NCBI RefSeq assembly: GCF_022921095.1
Contig: NZ_CP095053.1
Location: forward strand, 2,770,501 to 2,834,500
Direction of reading: 5' to 3'
Length of the DNA: 64,000 nucleotides
DNA from: Hymenobacter aerilatus
GTDB taxonomy: Bacteria > Bacteroidota > Bacteroidia > Cytophagales > Hymenobacteraceae
The translations under genes were made by a program, and so were the position numbers. The notes beneath the pieces are model-generated. The model searched no databases. It had not been told where the DNA came from and was given only the letters and a program-made list of their open reading frames with translations. Numbering within the stretch: position 1 is the stretch's first letter; each line of letters starts with the position of its first letter. Shown in pieces: positions 25,335 through 33,981 of this stretch.

Positions 25335-26567
25335 ATGAAATTCAACCTTTCCACCTCTACCTTTCTATTAGGTGTACTCGCCACGGCAGCGCTGTCTTCG
25401 TGCGACAACGATTCGGAAACGACACCCGATGTGGCGGCCACCGAGCAGGAGCACCGTTATGTGCGCGTATTGGTAAGCGATGAGCAAGCCACTAAGCTCA
25501 CGCAGATTACCCCCTTCGATGCTTCGGTAGCGTCTTTCGACACAAAGTTTCCGCTAGCCAATCTGTACACCACAGCTTCGGGACGTTTTGCAGCAGTGTT
25601 GTATCAAAGCCAAAACCTGGTAGAGATGTTTGACACTGGGCTGGAGTCGCACGTAGATCACGTGGATGTGAAAGGCACGCCAAAATGGGCTGCCATTACG
25701 GCAACAGGGCCTAAGCCTACCCACTTCAAGAGCAAAAACACTGAGTCGCTGATTTTCAACGACGGTGATGGTACTCTCAGCGCCGGCAACGACGCCGATT
25801 TTCATACGCCAGGCGCCAAGTTTAAGACTATCAACGCCGGGCTGCTACCCCACCACGGCGCTATGGCCCAGTTCGATAACGGTAACTACGCCGTTACGGC
25901 CGCCGCTACCTCCGGTGCCAGCCCTACCAGTGTGCGCGTTGTCAGCAGTACGGGCAGCCTCGTGCACGCCTCCACACTCACCACTGGCAGCATCCACGGC
26001 AACGCCACTGATGGGCAGAATGCTGTATTCGGCTGCTTCACCACGTCGGCCAATACCTCGGGCAGCGTGCTGGTAGTGAAGCAGTCGGGTGAGCAGCGCC
26101 TGATTGCTAACCCGGCTGATTTTGGCGCTTTCCGCCTCGGCAGCATCTACTATGCTGAGGCTGCCAACAAGTTTATCGGCTACGTGGCCACCAAAGGCGC
26201 CTACCTCATCGACCTGAGCAGCGACAAAATCACGCCCATCTACACCGGCACCGACGCCATTCAGTGCAAGGTAGATCAGGCGGGCAGCAACCTGCTGATT
26301 CTAACTCTCGACGGCAAGCTGCGCGTGTACGATCTGGCCACCGGCACTCTGAAAAAAGAAGGCCAGGCCATTGCCGCTACCCCTGCTGCCGACACCTACA
26401 AGCCGGTGCTGGAAGCCACGGAGCGCTTTGCCTACATTGCGGTGCCTTCGCTGGGCGAGGTGCACCAAGTGAAGCTTACGGATTTTGGCAGCGTGACCAA
26501 GCACAAGGTATCGGCCCGGCCGGTGCGCCTCACGGTAGCTGGCTTCGAGAGCAGCGCCTCGCACTAA
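25335..26567 (+). CDS. Beta-propeller lipoprotein, AztD-like (tentative)
   Basis: A 410-residue lipoprotein; the signal ends LATAALSSC with the lipidated Cys at about residue 23. The mature part is made of repeated four-strand blades (for example YTTASGRFAAVLYQSQNLVE, VRVVSSTGSLVHASTL, LRVYDLATGTLKKEG), so a seven-bladed propeller is likely. His-rich loops (ESHVDHVDVKG, LLPHHGAMAQFDNGN, TGSIHGNATDG) recall the periplasmic zinc chaperone AztD, which hands zinc to an ABC importer binding protein. No zinc ABC genes are adjacent, so the role is uncertain. The palindrome upstream may be its operator. Confidence 0.6.
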   Translation: MKFNLSTSTFLLGVLATAALSSCDNDSETTPDVAATEQEHRYVRVLVSDEQATKLTQITPFDASVASFDTKFPLANLYTTASGRFAAVLYQSQNLVEMFDTGLESHVDHVDVKGTPKWAAITATGPKPTHFKSKNTESLIFNDGDGTLSAGNDADFHTPGAKFKTINAGLLPHHGAMAQFDNGNYAVTAAATSGASPTSVRVVSSTGSLVHASTLTTGSIHGNATDGQNAVFGCFTTSANTSGSVLVVKQSGEQRLIANPADFGAFRLGSIYYAEAANKFIGYVATKGAYLIDLSSDKITPIYTGTDAIQCKVDQAGSNLLILTLDGKLRVYDLATGTLKKEGQAIAATPAADTYKPVLEATERFAYIAVPSLGEVHQVKLTDFGSVTKHKVSARPVRLTVAGFESSASH

Positions 26568-26605
26568 CGGCCCACGGTCTGCCCAGGCAGCCACCGATAG
26601 AGTAG

Positions 26606-26613
26606 TATCTTTG
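26606..26613 (+). promoter_or_regulatory. TAnnTTTG box ahead of batA
   Basis: TATCTTTG at 26606-26613 lies 89 bases before the batA ATG at 26703, in the gap after the propeller gene. It would give batA its own promoter, consistent with the locus being split from the DUF58 gene. No -33 TTG at the 19-base spacing. Confidence 0.45.
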
Positions 26614-26702
26614 GAAGACTTCCGTGGCGGAAGGAATACAGCCGTATTCTGCACGCCCGGAAGTCTTTTGCCGTTTACTACCCAGACTTCCCTTCTTATT
26701 TT

Positions 26703-27755
26703 ATGCTCGAACAGCTTTGGCACCGCTTGCTGGCACCCTTCCTGGACGCCCTGCGCTACTCCACGCTGACGGGTTATACCTGGCAGGAGCCGCGCCTGCT
26801 GCTGTTGCTACCGCTGGTGCCGCTGCTGTTTGTGGTGCGTTGGGCGCTAGCCTACCGCCGCCGGGCCCGGCTGGGGGTAGCCTTTGTGGGGGGTAGGGTG
26901 CGGCAAGACTGGTCGGCGCTGCTACGCTTTGTGCCGGATATAGTCTTGGCGCTCAGCCTAATGTTTGGCCTAGTGGCCTTGGCTCGCCCCCAGCGCACCG
27001 ACGAGCGCGTGGTGCAAACCGGCGAGGGCATCGACTTGCTGCTGGTGCTAGACGTGTCGGGCTCGATGGAGCTGGGCGACCTGCGCCCCAACCGCCTGGA
27101 AGCCGCCAAGCGCGTGGCCCGCGAGTTTGTGGATAGCCGCGCCGGCGACCGGGTAGGGCTGGTAGTGTTTGCCGGCGATGCCTACTCCCTGGCCCCCCTC
27201 ACCACCGATTACGACCTACTGCGCGACGAGCTGCGCAACCTGCGCCTGGGCATGATTGCCAACGACGGCACGGCCATCGGCTCGGCGTTGGGCGTGGCCA
27301 CCAACCGCCTGCGGGCTTCGCGCAGCCGCACCAAAGTGTGCATTCTGCTTTCCGACGGTGAGAATACCGCCGGTAGCCTCGACCCACTCACGGCCGCCCA
27401 GCTGGCCCACGCTTATGGCCTGAAAATATACACCATCGGCCTGGGCCGCGACGGCACCGTACCCTTCGGCACCGACCCGGCGGGCCGCACCCGCTACGTG
27501 GAAACCCGCCTCGACGAAACCACCATGCGCCAGATTGCCCAGGCTGGTGAAGGCCAGTTCTTCCGCGCCACCGACAACGCCGGTCTGCGCCAGGTATTTC
27601 GCCGCATCAACCAGTACGAGAAGTCCGAAATCAAGCAAACACGCTTCCGCAACACGAAAGACTACTATCGTATTTACTTGGGTTGGTCCGTGTTGCTGTG
27701 GCTGGTATGGCTGGGGCTGAAGAATACCTTCCTGACCAACGCGCTGGAAGATTAG
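26703..27755 (+). CDS. batA: BatA-like von Willebrand factor A membrane protein
   Basis: A 350-residue protein with membrane helices at about 31-50 (LLLLLPLVPLLFVVRWALAY) and 78-96, then a VWA domain whose metal site is complete: LLLVLDVSGSMELGD (residues 112-126), a Thr in NDGTAIGSALGV and Asp in CILLSDGENTAG. A final helix (IYLGWSVLLWLVWLGL) anchors the C-terminus. BatA belongs to the Bacteroides aerotolerance cluster, acting in the periplasm in oxidative-stress survival. In related genomes it sits next to DUF58/BatD genes; here about 4.5 kb separates them. Confidence 0.85.
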   Translation: MLEQLWHRLLAPFLDALRYSTLTGYTWQEPRLLLLLPLVPLLFVVRWALAYRRRARLGVAFVGGRVRQDWSALLRFVPDIVLALSLMFGLVALARPQRTDERVVQTGEGIDLLLVLDVSGSMELGDLRPNRLEAAKRVAREFVDSRAGDRVGLVVFAGDAYSLAPLTTDYDLLRDELRNLRLGMIANDGTAIGSALGVATNRLRASRSRTKVCILLSDGENTAGSLDPLTAAQLAHAYGLKIYTIGLGRDGTVPFGTDPAGRTRYVETRLDETTMRQIAQAGEGQFFRATDNAGLRQVFRRINQYEKSEIKQTRFRNTKDYYRIYLGWSVLLWLVWLGLKNTFLTNALED

Positions 27756-27827
27756 GTAAGCATGCATTAGACGTCATTTATTATAACTATCTATCTTACA
27801 GAATTGTACATTTATTCTTATTATCCG

Positions 27828-28973
27828 ATGAAAAAGTATCTACTACCCCTTCTCCTGTTAGCACCAGGCATAGTAGCCGCACAGAAACCCGAGAAGCCTC
27901 TTTCATTCATGTTGAAAGGCCAGTTGGACCAGCGCCTGAACGCTCCGGCAAAGGTCTATTTGCGCTATGGTGGAAAAACAGACTCGGCAGCGGTACGGAA
28001 AGGGAGTTTTCAATTGAAAGGCCAGACAGATGAGCCCAAAAGAGCTTGGCTGTACCTGAGTCGAAACAGCGAAAAGCCAACGGATTACAAAGGTGGTTTT
28101 TACCTCGAAAATGGTACGCTCACCTTCACCAGCCCCGATTCTCTTAAGAACGCTACCATCACTGGTGGTAAGCTCACTGCGCAGTGGCAGGCATTGTTTG
28201 CGGACAAGCAGAGACTTGTGTATAAGACACTTGACACACTGGAGAAAACCTTTTGGGCCGGCACGCCCGAGCAACGACAGTCGCTGGAGTTTAAGCAAGG
28301 GTTGCGGGCGCGTCGGGCAGTTGCCTTGAAAGAGGAAGCACGGCTGGATTCTACGTTTATCATAGCCCATCCCAGTTCGTTGGTTAGCCTTGATCAACTA
28401 GGTGTGGTGAGCGATGACAAGGGCCGCCATGCATTTGTCGAGGCCATGCTTGCTACCCTTTCCCCGGCATTACGCGACAGCCCGCAGGCTGCGGATATAC
28501 GGAATAGGATGCGCAAGGCAGCCTTGGGACTAGATGCCGAACCAGCGTTGAAGGTAGGAATGCAGGCCCCCGACCTGCTGCTACCCACTCCTGATGGTAA
28601 GCAAGTGTCGCTGAACGATTATCGTGGTAAATACGTGCTAGTTGATTTCTGGGCTAGCTGGTGCGGCCCCTGCCGCGCCGAAAATCCGAGTGTGATACAG
28701 GCTTACAATGCCTACAAAAACAAGAATTTTGACATTCTGGGTGTATCTATTGACGATGCCAAAGACCGAGCAAAATGGCTGAAAGCCATTCAGGACGATC
28801 AACTTGTCTGGACGCAGGTTTCGGACCTGAAAGGTTGGCAGAGCCCAGTTGCTACATCTTACTTCGTGCGGGCCATTCCGCAGAATTTTCTGGTAGACCC
28901 TACTGGCAAAATCGTGGCTATGAATCTGCGGGGCGAAGCGCTGCAACAGAGACTTGCACAGTTGGTAAAGTAG
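27828..28973 (+). CDS. Secreted TlpA/ResA-type thiol-disulfide oxidoreductase with DUF4369 domain
   Basis: A 381-residue protein with a signal peptide (MKKYLLPLLLLAPGIVAAQ). Residues about 25-110 match the DUF4369 beta-sandwich (FMLKGQLDQRLNAPAKVYLR). A helical middle is followed by a thioredoxin domain from about 245: APDLLLPTPDGKQVSLNDYR, the active site VDFWASWCGPCRAENPSV (CGPC) and the cis-Pro loop RAIPQNFLVD. These Bacteroidota proteins reduce periplasmic disulfides, for instance for cytochrome maturation or oxidative defence; the partner is unknown. The position after batA suits an oxidative-stress theme. Confidence 0.85.
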   Translation: MKKYLLPLLLLAPGIVAAQKPEKPLSFMLKGQLDQRLNAPAKVYLRYGGKTDSAAVRKGSFQLKGQTDEPKRAWLYLSRNSEKPTDYKGGFYLENGTLTFTSPDSLKNATITGGKLTAQWQALFADKQRLVYKTLDTLEKTFWAGTPEQRQSLEFKQGLRARRAVALKEEARLDSTFIIAHPSSLVSLDQLGVVSDDKGRHAFVEAMLATLSPALRDSPQAADIRNRMRKAALGLDAEPALKVGMQAPDLLLPTPDGKQVSLNDYRGKYVLVDFWASWCGPCRAENPSVIQAYNAYKNKNFDILGVSIDDAKDRAKWLKAIQDDQLVWTQVSDLKGWQSPVATSYFVRAIPQNFLVDPTGKIVAMNLRGEALQQRLAQLVK

Positions 28974-29032
28974 GTAGGGGAGTACGCTTGGTCCCTTCCC
29001 TACCCCGCCACGCACCACACGGCGGCAGTGCC

Positions 29033-29040
29033 TACCTTTG
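29033..29040 (+). promoter_or_regulatory. TAnnTTTG box 4 bases ahead of yggS
   Basis: TACCTTTG at 29033-29040 followed by CGGC and the ATG at 29045. It has the same spacing as ahead of uup; the transcript would start at or in the start codon. Confidence 0.5.
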
Positions 29041-29044
29041 CGGC

Positions 29045-29713
29045 ATGAGCATTGCCGAAAACATTCAGCAGATTGAACATGAGCTGCACGGCACCACCGC
29101 CCGGCTGGTGGTCGTCACGAAAACCCACCCCGTAGCGAAGCTGCAAGAAGCCTACGACGCCGGTGCCCGGCTGTTTGGCGAAAACAAGGTGCAGGAAATG
29201 GTAGCCAAACAGCCCGACCTACCCACCGACGTAGAGTGGCACCTCATCGGGCACCTGCAAACCAACAAAGTGAAGTACCTGGCGCCCTTCGTGCATACCA
29301 TCCAGAGCGTGGATAGCCTGAAGCTGCTGCTGGAAATAGAGAAACAAGCCGCCAAGCACGACCGGGTAGTGAATGGCTTATTACAATTCCACATTGCCGA
29401 CGAGGAGAGCAAAACTGGACTCAGCTTCGCGGAAGCGGAAGAAATGCTGCAATCCGAGGTCTACCAGCAGCTCCGCCACGTGCGCCTGACGGGTGTAATG
29501 GGCGTAGCCACCTTCACCCACGACCAAGCCCAGCTACGCCGCGAGTTTCAGACGCTGCGCGGCTACTTCGAGCAGCTTCGGAGCCGTTTCTTCGCTGAGG
29601 CTGAGTATTTCCGGGAAATCTCTATGGGCATGAGTGCCGACTACCCGTTGGCCATTGAAGAGGGTAGCACACTGGTACGCGTAGGCAGCGCTATTTTCGG
29701 GGCGCGGGGCTGA
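29045..29713 (+). CDS. yggS: YggS/PLPBP pyridoxal phosphate homeostasis protein
   Basis: A 222-residue PLP-binding barrel protein, homologous to the alanine racemase N-domain but without racemase activity. The PLP-Lys lies in LVVVTKTHPVAKLQEAYDAG, followed by LFGENKVQEM, DVEWHLIGHLQTNKVKYLAP, ESKTGLS and the C-terminal phosphate-binding GSTLVRVGSAIFGAR. SMGMSADYPLAIEEG is the family signature. It buffers free PLP and affects amino-acid and vitamin B6 balance. The start at ATG 29045 matches the family N-terminus and lies 4 bases after a promoter box; the longer open frame upstream overlaps the TlpA gene and is not used. Confidence 0.92.
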   Translation: MSIAENIQQIEHELHGTTARLVVVTKTHPVAKLQEAYDAGARLFGENKVQEMVAKQPDLPTDVEWHLIGHLQTNKVKYLAPFVHTIQSVDSLKLLLEIEKQAAKHDRVVNGLLQFHIADEESKTGLSFAEAEEMLQSEVYQQLRHVRLTGVMGVATFTHDQAQLRREFQTLRGYFEQLRSRFFAEAEYFREISMGMSADYPLAIEEGSTLVRVGSAIFGARG

Positions 29714-29856
29714 TTGGTTTTCTTGGTTCTTAGTTGTTTGTTTTTGGCTTAGTGATACCAATAGCCAGCTTCTGCAAGCAACAACCGCAACCCAATCAAA
29801 AACCAATAGCCAACGCAGCCGAGCCAACAACCAGAAACCAATAACCAAAAAACCAA
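29714..29856. repeat. Inverted repeat of TTGGTT/AACCAA tracts
   Basis: Right after the yggS stop, TTGGTTTTCTTGGTTCTTAG starts a T/G-rich arm. Its rough complement, rich in CCAATAACC and AACCAA units, ends directly before the DUF423 ATG. The arms (about 29714-29748 and 29825-29856) are imperfect. It is unlike the other repeat families in base composition and spans the whole gap between the two genes. Confidence 0.6.
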
Positions 29857-29857
29857 C

Positions 29858-30235
29858 ATGACTGCCCGACTCATTTTACAACTTGCTGCCCTGCTCGGTG
29901 CCCTGGGCGTGGGCATTGGAGCCTTTGGCGCGCACGGCCTGCGCGCCATGCTGGAGGCCACCGGCCGCTTCGATACGTTTGAAACCGCTGTGCGCTACCA
30001 GTTCTACCACACGCTGGCCCTGCTAGCCGTGGGCGTACTGCTGCACGTGCGGCCCGACCTGCGCTTGCTGGGCACCACAGCCGGCTTGTGGGTAGGCGGC
30101 ATCCTGATTTTCAGCGGGTCGTTGTACGTGCTGTGCTTCACGGGCATCAAATGGCTGGGCGCCGTGACGCCGCTAGGGGGCCTGCTGTTTATTGCCGGCT
30201 GGATTGCGCTTTTGCTTGCCGCCCGGCAATTGTAA
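29858..30235 (+). CDS. DUF423 small membrane protein
   Basis: A 125-residue inner-membrane protein with four hydrophobic helices. The family motif GALGVGIGAFGAHGLRAML (residues 14-32), FETAVRYQFYHTLALLAVG and the end segment GAVTPLGGLLFIAGWIALLL are diagnostic of DUF423 (E. coli YgdD). Its function is unknown. Start ATG 29858 is directly after the upstream repeat. Confidence 0.9.
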   Translation: MTARLILQLAALLGALGVGIGAFGAHGLRAMLEATGRFDTFETAVRYQFYHTLALLAVGVLLHVRPDLRLLGTTAGLWVGGILIFSGSLYVLCFTGIKWLGAVTPLGGLLFIAGWIALLLAARQL

Positions 30236-30330
30236 GCATTTGCGCCTGCGGCACTTAGCTGTTCGAGGCCACAGATGTCCGACTGGCATCAGTTTATACC
30301 TAGGACTTGTTTTTAAATTATAATCCGCGC

Positions 30331-30398
30331 AAAAAAGCTTGGTTTGTCATTCTTCATCTGGCGTCCGCTTGTCGAAGCATGACAGGCTAGGCTTTTTT
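30331..30398. terminator. Hairpin with A/T tails after DUF423 gene
   Basis: AAAAAAGC...TGTCAT on the left faces ATGACA...GCTTTTTT on the right with internal mismatches. It works as a terminator on either strand, and the TGTCAT outer core relates it to the TGTCATCCTGA repeats. Confidence 0.6.
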
Positions 30399-30533
30399 GA
30401 TTCTTACTTATTCAGGAGCAAGTCTCTACACTACTCGCGAGGTAACCTGCATCTCTTAGAAGATGGTGCCAGTGGATAACGGCATCGAGTGCTTCCGGAC
30501 AGACGGACAGCGCATATAAGTGGGATAAACGCA

Positions 30534-30564
30534 AAAGCGACGTCGGGGTGGCCGACGTCGCTTT
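30534..30564. terminator. Strong hairpin in the 30.2-31.0 kb gap
   Basis: AAAGCGACGTCGG (30534-30546) pairs perfectly with CCGACGTCGCTTT (30552-30564) around GGTGG. A short T-run follows. No gene immediately precedes it. Confidence 0.6.
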
Positions 30565-30968
30565 CTTGGATGGGAGCGGATGGGATTTTTGTAGAAAAGG
30601 GCGTCTTGGGTGAGTTACCCGCGTGCTTGGGTGGAAAGCAGCGCTGGGTAATCCATTTTTGATAGGACAAACTAACGAAGAGAAGCATCACTTATGCAAA
30701 CGATTTCTATAATAATATTTCAAATATTTAGGAAAAATCCATAAACAGTGAAGTGTAGCGCCTTTTCATCCTTACAATGCACTGCATATTATTATGTGCA
30801 TGTTGACAACGTTCCCGGCAACGTTTGCGCAAAATAAACGTGGATAGTATGAATCATTGGCCGTTCCAAGTGGGTAATATTCATCGCGACACGGCAGATT
30901 TCCTGCGCGCGTGCACGTTGCCATGTCATTAGACCAACGTTTTTTTACCATTTCCTGGTCTGCTCCCT

Positions 30969-32699
30969 ATGTTTCTATCTACACTTTTTCCTTTCCCTAT
31001 GTTGTGGCAGAGACGGAGCGCGGCGTTTGCGTTGGGCCTACTGTTTGCCACCCAGGCCGCCCATGCACAGCAAGTGGCTTTTCCGGGGGCTGAGGGTGCC
31101 GGTCGGTTCACTACGGGTGGCCGGGGCACGGCCAGCGCGCCTACCACTGTCTTCGAAGTAACCAACCTAAACGACGACAATAACCCCGGTAGCTTGCGCT
31201 ACGCTCTCTCGCAGCCTGCTGCGGCTCGCACCATTGTGTTTCGCGTGTCGGGCACCGTTCACCTTGCCTCACCTCTCAAAATCAATAAGGCCAATACTAC
31301 GCTGGCAGGTCAGACAGCTCCTGGCAATGGCATTTGCATAGCTGATTTCCCGATGAGTCTTTCGGCTAATAACTTGATCGTTCGTTACATGCGTTTTCGG
31401 TTGGGCGACCGAAACCAGAACAAAGGCATGGTGGATGGCAGCGGCAACGACGATGCCTTTGGCGGCCTCAACGTCAGCAACATTATCGTGGACCATTGTA
31501 GCATCAGCTGGTCCAGCGACGAGGCCTTCACCATTTACGGCGGCGACAACATCACGGCGCAGTGGAATATCATCAGCGAGCCGCTGAACTATTCCTACCA
31601 CTACGAAACCGGCGACACCGATTTTGAGCGGCACGGCTACGGCGGTATCTGGGGCGGGCAGCATGCCACCTTTCATCACAACCTGATTGCGCACTGCCTC
31701 AGCCGAACGCCCCGCTTCAACGGCAGCCGCTACGGTGTGGCCATGGGCTACGAGAACGTGGATTTCCGCAACAACGTGATTTATAACTGGGGCAACAACA
31801 ACGTGTATGGCGGTGAAGCGGGCAACTATAACGTGGTGAACAACTACTACAAATACGGCCCATCAACCAGCAACAGCGTGCGCTACCGCGTGCTGAACCC
31901 GTATAAGCAAACGTCGCCAGCCCTACCCTACGGCCAGTTTTACATGACTGGCAACTACGTGGATGGCAGCCCCTTGCATACGGCCGATAACTGGAAAGGC
32001 GTGGTGATGCAGGGCGGCAGCTTGGCCGATACTACGAAGGCCAAAGCAGCAACGCCCTTTGACTTGGGACCGGTGACTACCCAAACCGCAACGGTGGCCT
32101 ATGAAGCGGTGTTAGCAGGTGCGGGCGCCATGCTGCCCCGCCGCGACACGCTCGATCAGCGAATTGTGAACAACGTACGCACCCGTACCGGCCGCATCAT
32201 CGACGTGCAAGGGGGGTATCCGCACGGTACGCCCTACAGCATTTCGCAGCATGCCTGGCCAGCGCTTAACTCCCTACCCGCCTCTATCGACTCCGACCAC
32301 GATGGCATGCCCGATGCCTGGGAGCGGAGCCAGGGCTCGAACCCGAATGATGCCAGCGACCGGAACGAAGTGGCCAGCAACGGCTACACTCGCCTGGAAA
32401 ACTACCTCAATAGCCTGGCTCTCACCGTCACGGGCACAAAATCGGCCAAAAGCAGTAGTATGCTGTTGCAAGCATATCCCAACCCGACGGAAGACCAACT
32501 GACTATTGAACATCCGGCTGCCGGACGCGGGGCATCTATCGCCATTTTCTCGGTGCTGGGCGGCAAGCTCAAAGGTTCTGTCAGCACGCTAGGCACCCGG
32601 CAAACCCAGCTTGATCTGCATAGTCTGACCAGTGGCAGCTACTTGGTGCAATACACAGACGAACATACCCACCTTACGACGCGGTTTGTGAAGCAATGA
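30969..32699 (+). CDS. Secreted pectate lyase-like protein with T9SS sorting domain
   Basis: A 576-residue protein with a signal peptide ending at AAHAQQ. The mature start VAFPGAEGAGRFTTGGRG and FEVTNLNDDNNPGSLRYALS is typical of bacterial PL1-type pectate lyases, followed by a parallel beta-helix with IIVDHCSISWSSDEAFTIYG (metal and stacking residues), FHHNLIAHCLSRTPR and DFRNNVIYNWG. A calcium-binding DSDHDGMPDAWE segment follows (about residue 440). The last 75 residues are a type IX sorting domain (LQAYPNPTEDQLTI ... LTSGSYLVQY ... TRFVKQ). It would cut homogalacturonan outside the cell. ATG 30969; ATG 30999 is possible. Confidence 0.85.
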   Translation: MFLSTLFPFPMLWQRRSAAFALGLLFATQAAHAQQVAFPGAEGAGRFTTGGRGTASAPTTVFEVTNLNDDNNPGSLRYALSQPAAARTIVFRVSGTVHLASPLKINKANTTLAGQTAPGNGICIADFPMSLSANNLIVRYMRFRLGDRNQNKGMVDGSGNDDAFGGLNVSNIIVDHCSISWSSDEAFTIYGGDNITAQWNIISEPLNYSYHYETGDTDFERHGYGGIWGGQHATFHHNLIAHCLSRTPRFNGSRYGVAMGYENVDFRNNVIYNWGNNNVYGGEAGNYNVVNNYYKYGPSTSNSVRYRVLNPYKQTSPALPYGQFYMTGNYVDGSPLHTADNWKGVVMQGGSLADTTKAKAATPFDLGPVTTQTATVAYEAVLAGAGAMLPRRDTLDQRIVNNVRTRTGRIIDVQGGYPHGTPYSISQHAWPALNSLPASIDSDHDGMPDAWERSQGSNPNDASDRNEVASNGYTRLENYLNSLALTVTGTKSAKSSSMLLQAYPNPTEDQLTIEHPAAGRGASIAIFSVLGGKLKGSVSTLGTRQTQLDLHSLTSGSYLVQYTDEHTHLTTRFVKQ

Positions 32700-32747
32700 T
32701 TCTGTTGGTTTTCAGAAACTCCGCATACCTGCCACCAAGCGGCGCAG

Positions 32748-33230
32748 CTACTTCCAATTCTTCAGGAGCCGCCGCATAAGCACAACTTCACCGGTGTGGT
32801 AGGCGGTATGGTCGGCTATAAGCAGGGCCTCGCGCAGCAGCGTTTGGCCGGTACCGTGCGGAATGGGGGCCAGCAAATCCTGCGCGGGGTCGCGCAGCAA
32901 GGCAATAAACCGGTCCCGGTCATGCCGAATTTGCTCCAGCGTTTGCTGCCATTTTTCCTCGGTAGCGTTGGCGTCGCGGGCGGGCCAATACTCCTCCGGC
33001 CACTTGGGCGACTGGTGCGCCGCCTGCGTAGAAAACTCCACAATATCCCACTGCGCAATGCGCATGTGCTCTACCAGTTGCCAAATAGTGTAGGGCACAT
33101 CGGGCACGTGGTGATTGAAAATCAGCAGCGGCACATCGGCGCAGGCTTCTTCCAGGGTAGTGTGGGCGTTGGCTTCCGTCAGGAGGCTAACCAGATGGTC
33201 TACCAGGGCGTCGCGGGTATTTTGTTCCAT
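32748..33230 (-). CDS. DinB-superfamily metal-binding protein
   Basis: A 160-residue four-helix-bundle protein. The three-His metal triad is visible: WQLVEHMRIAQWDI and, near the end, LLIADHTAYHTGEVV (H-x3-H). DinB-like proteins include thiol transferases and DNA-damage-induced proteins of unknown activity; the substrate cannot be told. ATG 33230 (MEQNTRDALVDHLV) begins at the domain start; the frame upstream is an artefact of the neighbouring terminator. It converges with the pectate lyase gene. Confidence 0.82.
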   Translation of the reverse strand: MEQNTRDALVDHLVSLLTEANAHTTLEEACADVPLLIFNHHVPDVPYTIWQLVEHMRIAQWDIVEFSTQAAHQSPKWPEEYWPARDANATEEKWQQTLEQIRHDRDRFIALLRDPAQDLLAPIPHGTGQTLLREALLIADHTAYHTGEVVLMRRLLKNWK

Positions 33231-33287
33231 AGCGTGAGGCAGTGAATAGAGTATGCCACAGTATACGCAAAACCGGCCGCGACAGAA

Positions 33288-33323
33288 ACAAAAATGGCCC
33301 GACTCTTTGCAGAGCCGGGCCAT
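33288..33323 (-). terminator. Terminator after DUF1573 gene
   Basis: ATGGCCCGACTCT (33294-33306) pairs with AGAGCCGGGCCAT (33311-33323), one mismatch, loop TTGC. On the minus strand the stem is followed by TTTTTG. It lies 20 bases past the DUF1573 stop codon. Confidence 0.85.
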
Positions 33324-33342
33324 CAAGAGCAGCCAGCGTGCC

Positions 33343-33843
33343 TTACGACTTCTTCTTGGCTTTGATTTTTGCGTCGCCAATTTTGGCTTTCTCCTTGCCA
33401 TCGGTAGACATTGCGGAGGTAGTCATGGCGGCGGCATCTTTTACCTCGCCTACCAATGCTACCATGGCGTTGCCAGCAGCTGAGTTCGACTCGATGGTCA
33501 GCACTTTGTTCTGCATGCCCATTTTGCCGGTGCTGTTGAATTTGGCCGTTACGGAGCCGGTTTTGCCGGGCATCACTGGGTCGCGGGTCCAGTCGGGAGT
33601 AGTGCAGCCGCAGCTCACGCCGATGTTGGAAATCACCAGCGGCGCGGTGCCAGTGTTCTTAAACCTGAAGGTGTGCTCTACCACATCGCCCTGCTTCACC
33701 GAGCCAAAGTCGTACTTCGACTCTTCAAACTGAATGTTGGGGCCGGCAACTTTGGTTTGCGCAGTGGCAGGCGCAGCCGTTTGGGCTTGGGCCGCAAAAC
33801 CAGCCATCGAGAGCGACAGGGCAAGTAGGAGTATCTTTTTCAT
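33343..33843 (-). CDS. DUF1573 secreted Ig-like protein
   Basis: A 166-residue protein with a signal peptide (MKKILLLALSLSMAGFAAQA). The DUF1573 core is FEESKYDFGSVKQGDVVEHT followed by FRFKNTGTAPLVISNI and GVSCGCTTPDW with its conserved CGC. Such proteins carry an ASH/MSP-like fold in Bacteroidota; the function is unknown. The tail is Lys-rich (AKIGDAKIKAKKKS), unusual for a secreted domain. A textbook promoter lies upstream. Confidence 0.88.
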   Translation of the reverse strand: MKKILLLALSLSMAGFAAQAQTAAPATAQTKVAGPNIQFEESKYDFGSVKQGDVVEHTFRFKNTGTAPLVISNIGVSCGCTTPDWTRDPVMPGKTGSVTAKFNSTGKMGMQNKVLTIESNSAAGNAMVALVGEVKDAAAMTTSAMSTDGKEKAKIGDAKIKAKKKS

Positions 33844-33874
33844 GATGCTAGAACGTTTGGTAGTTAGCGTAGAA

Positions 33875-33904
33875 CAAAGTTAAGATTTCCGGGCAGGGAG
33901 CCAA
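33875..33904 (-). promoter_or_regulatory. Promoter of DUF1573 gene, TTG-N19-TAACTTTG
   Basis: On the minus strand TTG (33904-33902), exactly 19 bases and TAACTTTG (33882-33875). The spacing is identical to the csgA promoter. Transcript start is expected near 33868, with a leader of about 25 bases. Confidence 0.7.
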
Positions 33905-33981
33905 TAACTTTGCCAGTTTGGCCTTTAAACTGGCGTAAGGCTAGTGAAGTTCAGAAGAACAGATTAGAATTTCATTAGTAT

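Larger units (their letters stand above)
30236..30968. other. 733-base intergenic region upstream of pectate lyase gene
   Basis: No gene is convincing here. The left part carries two hairpins (30331-30398 and 30534-30564). The right part is AT-rich from about 30690 and contains clustered palindromes: AACGTTCCCGGCAACGTT at 30808-30825 and TTTGCGCAAA at 30824-30833. These resemble binding sites of LacI-type or similar dimeric regulators and would suit sugar control of the pectate lyase gene. No exact TAnnTTTG box was found. Confidence 0.45.
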
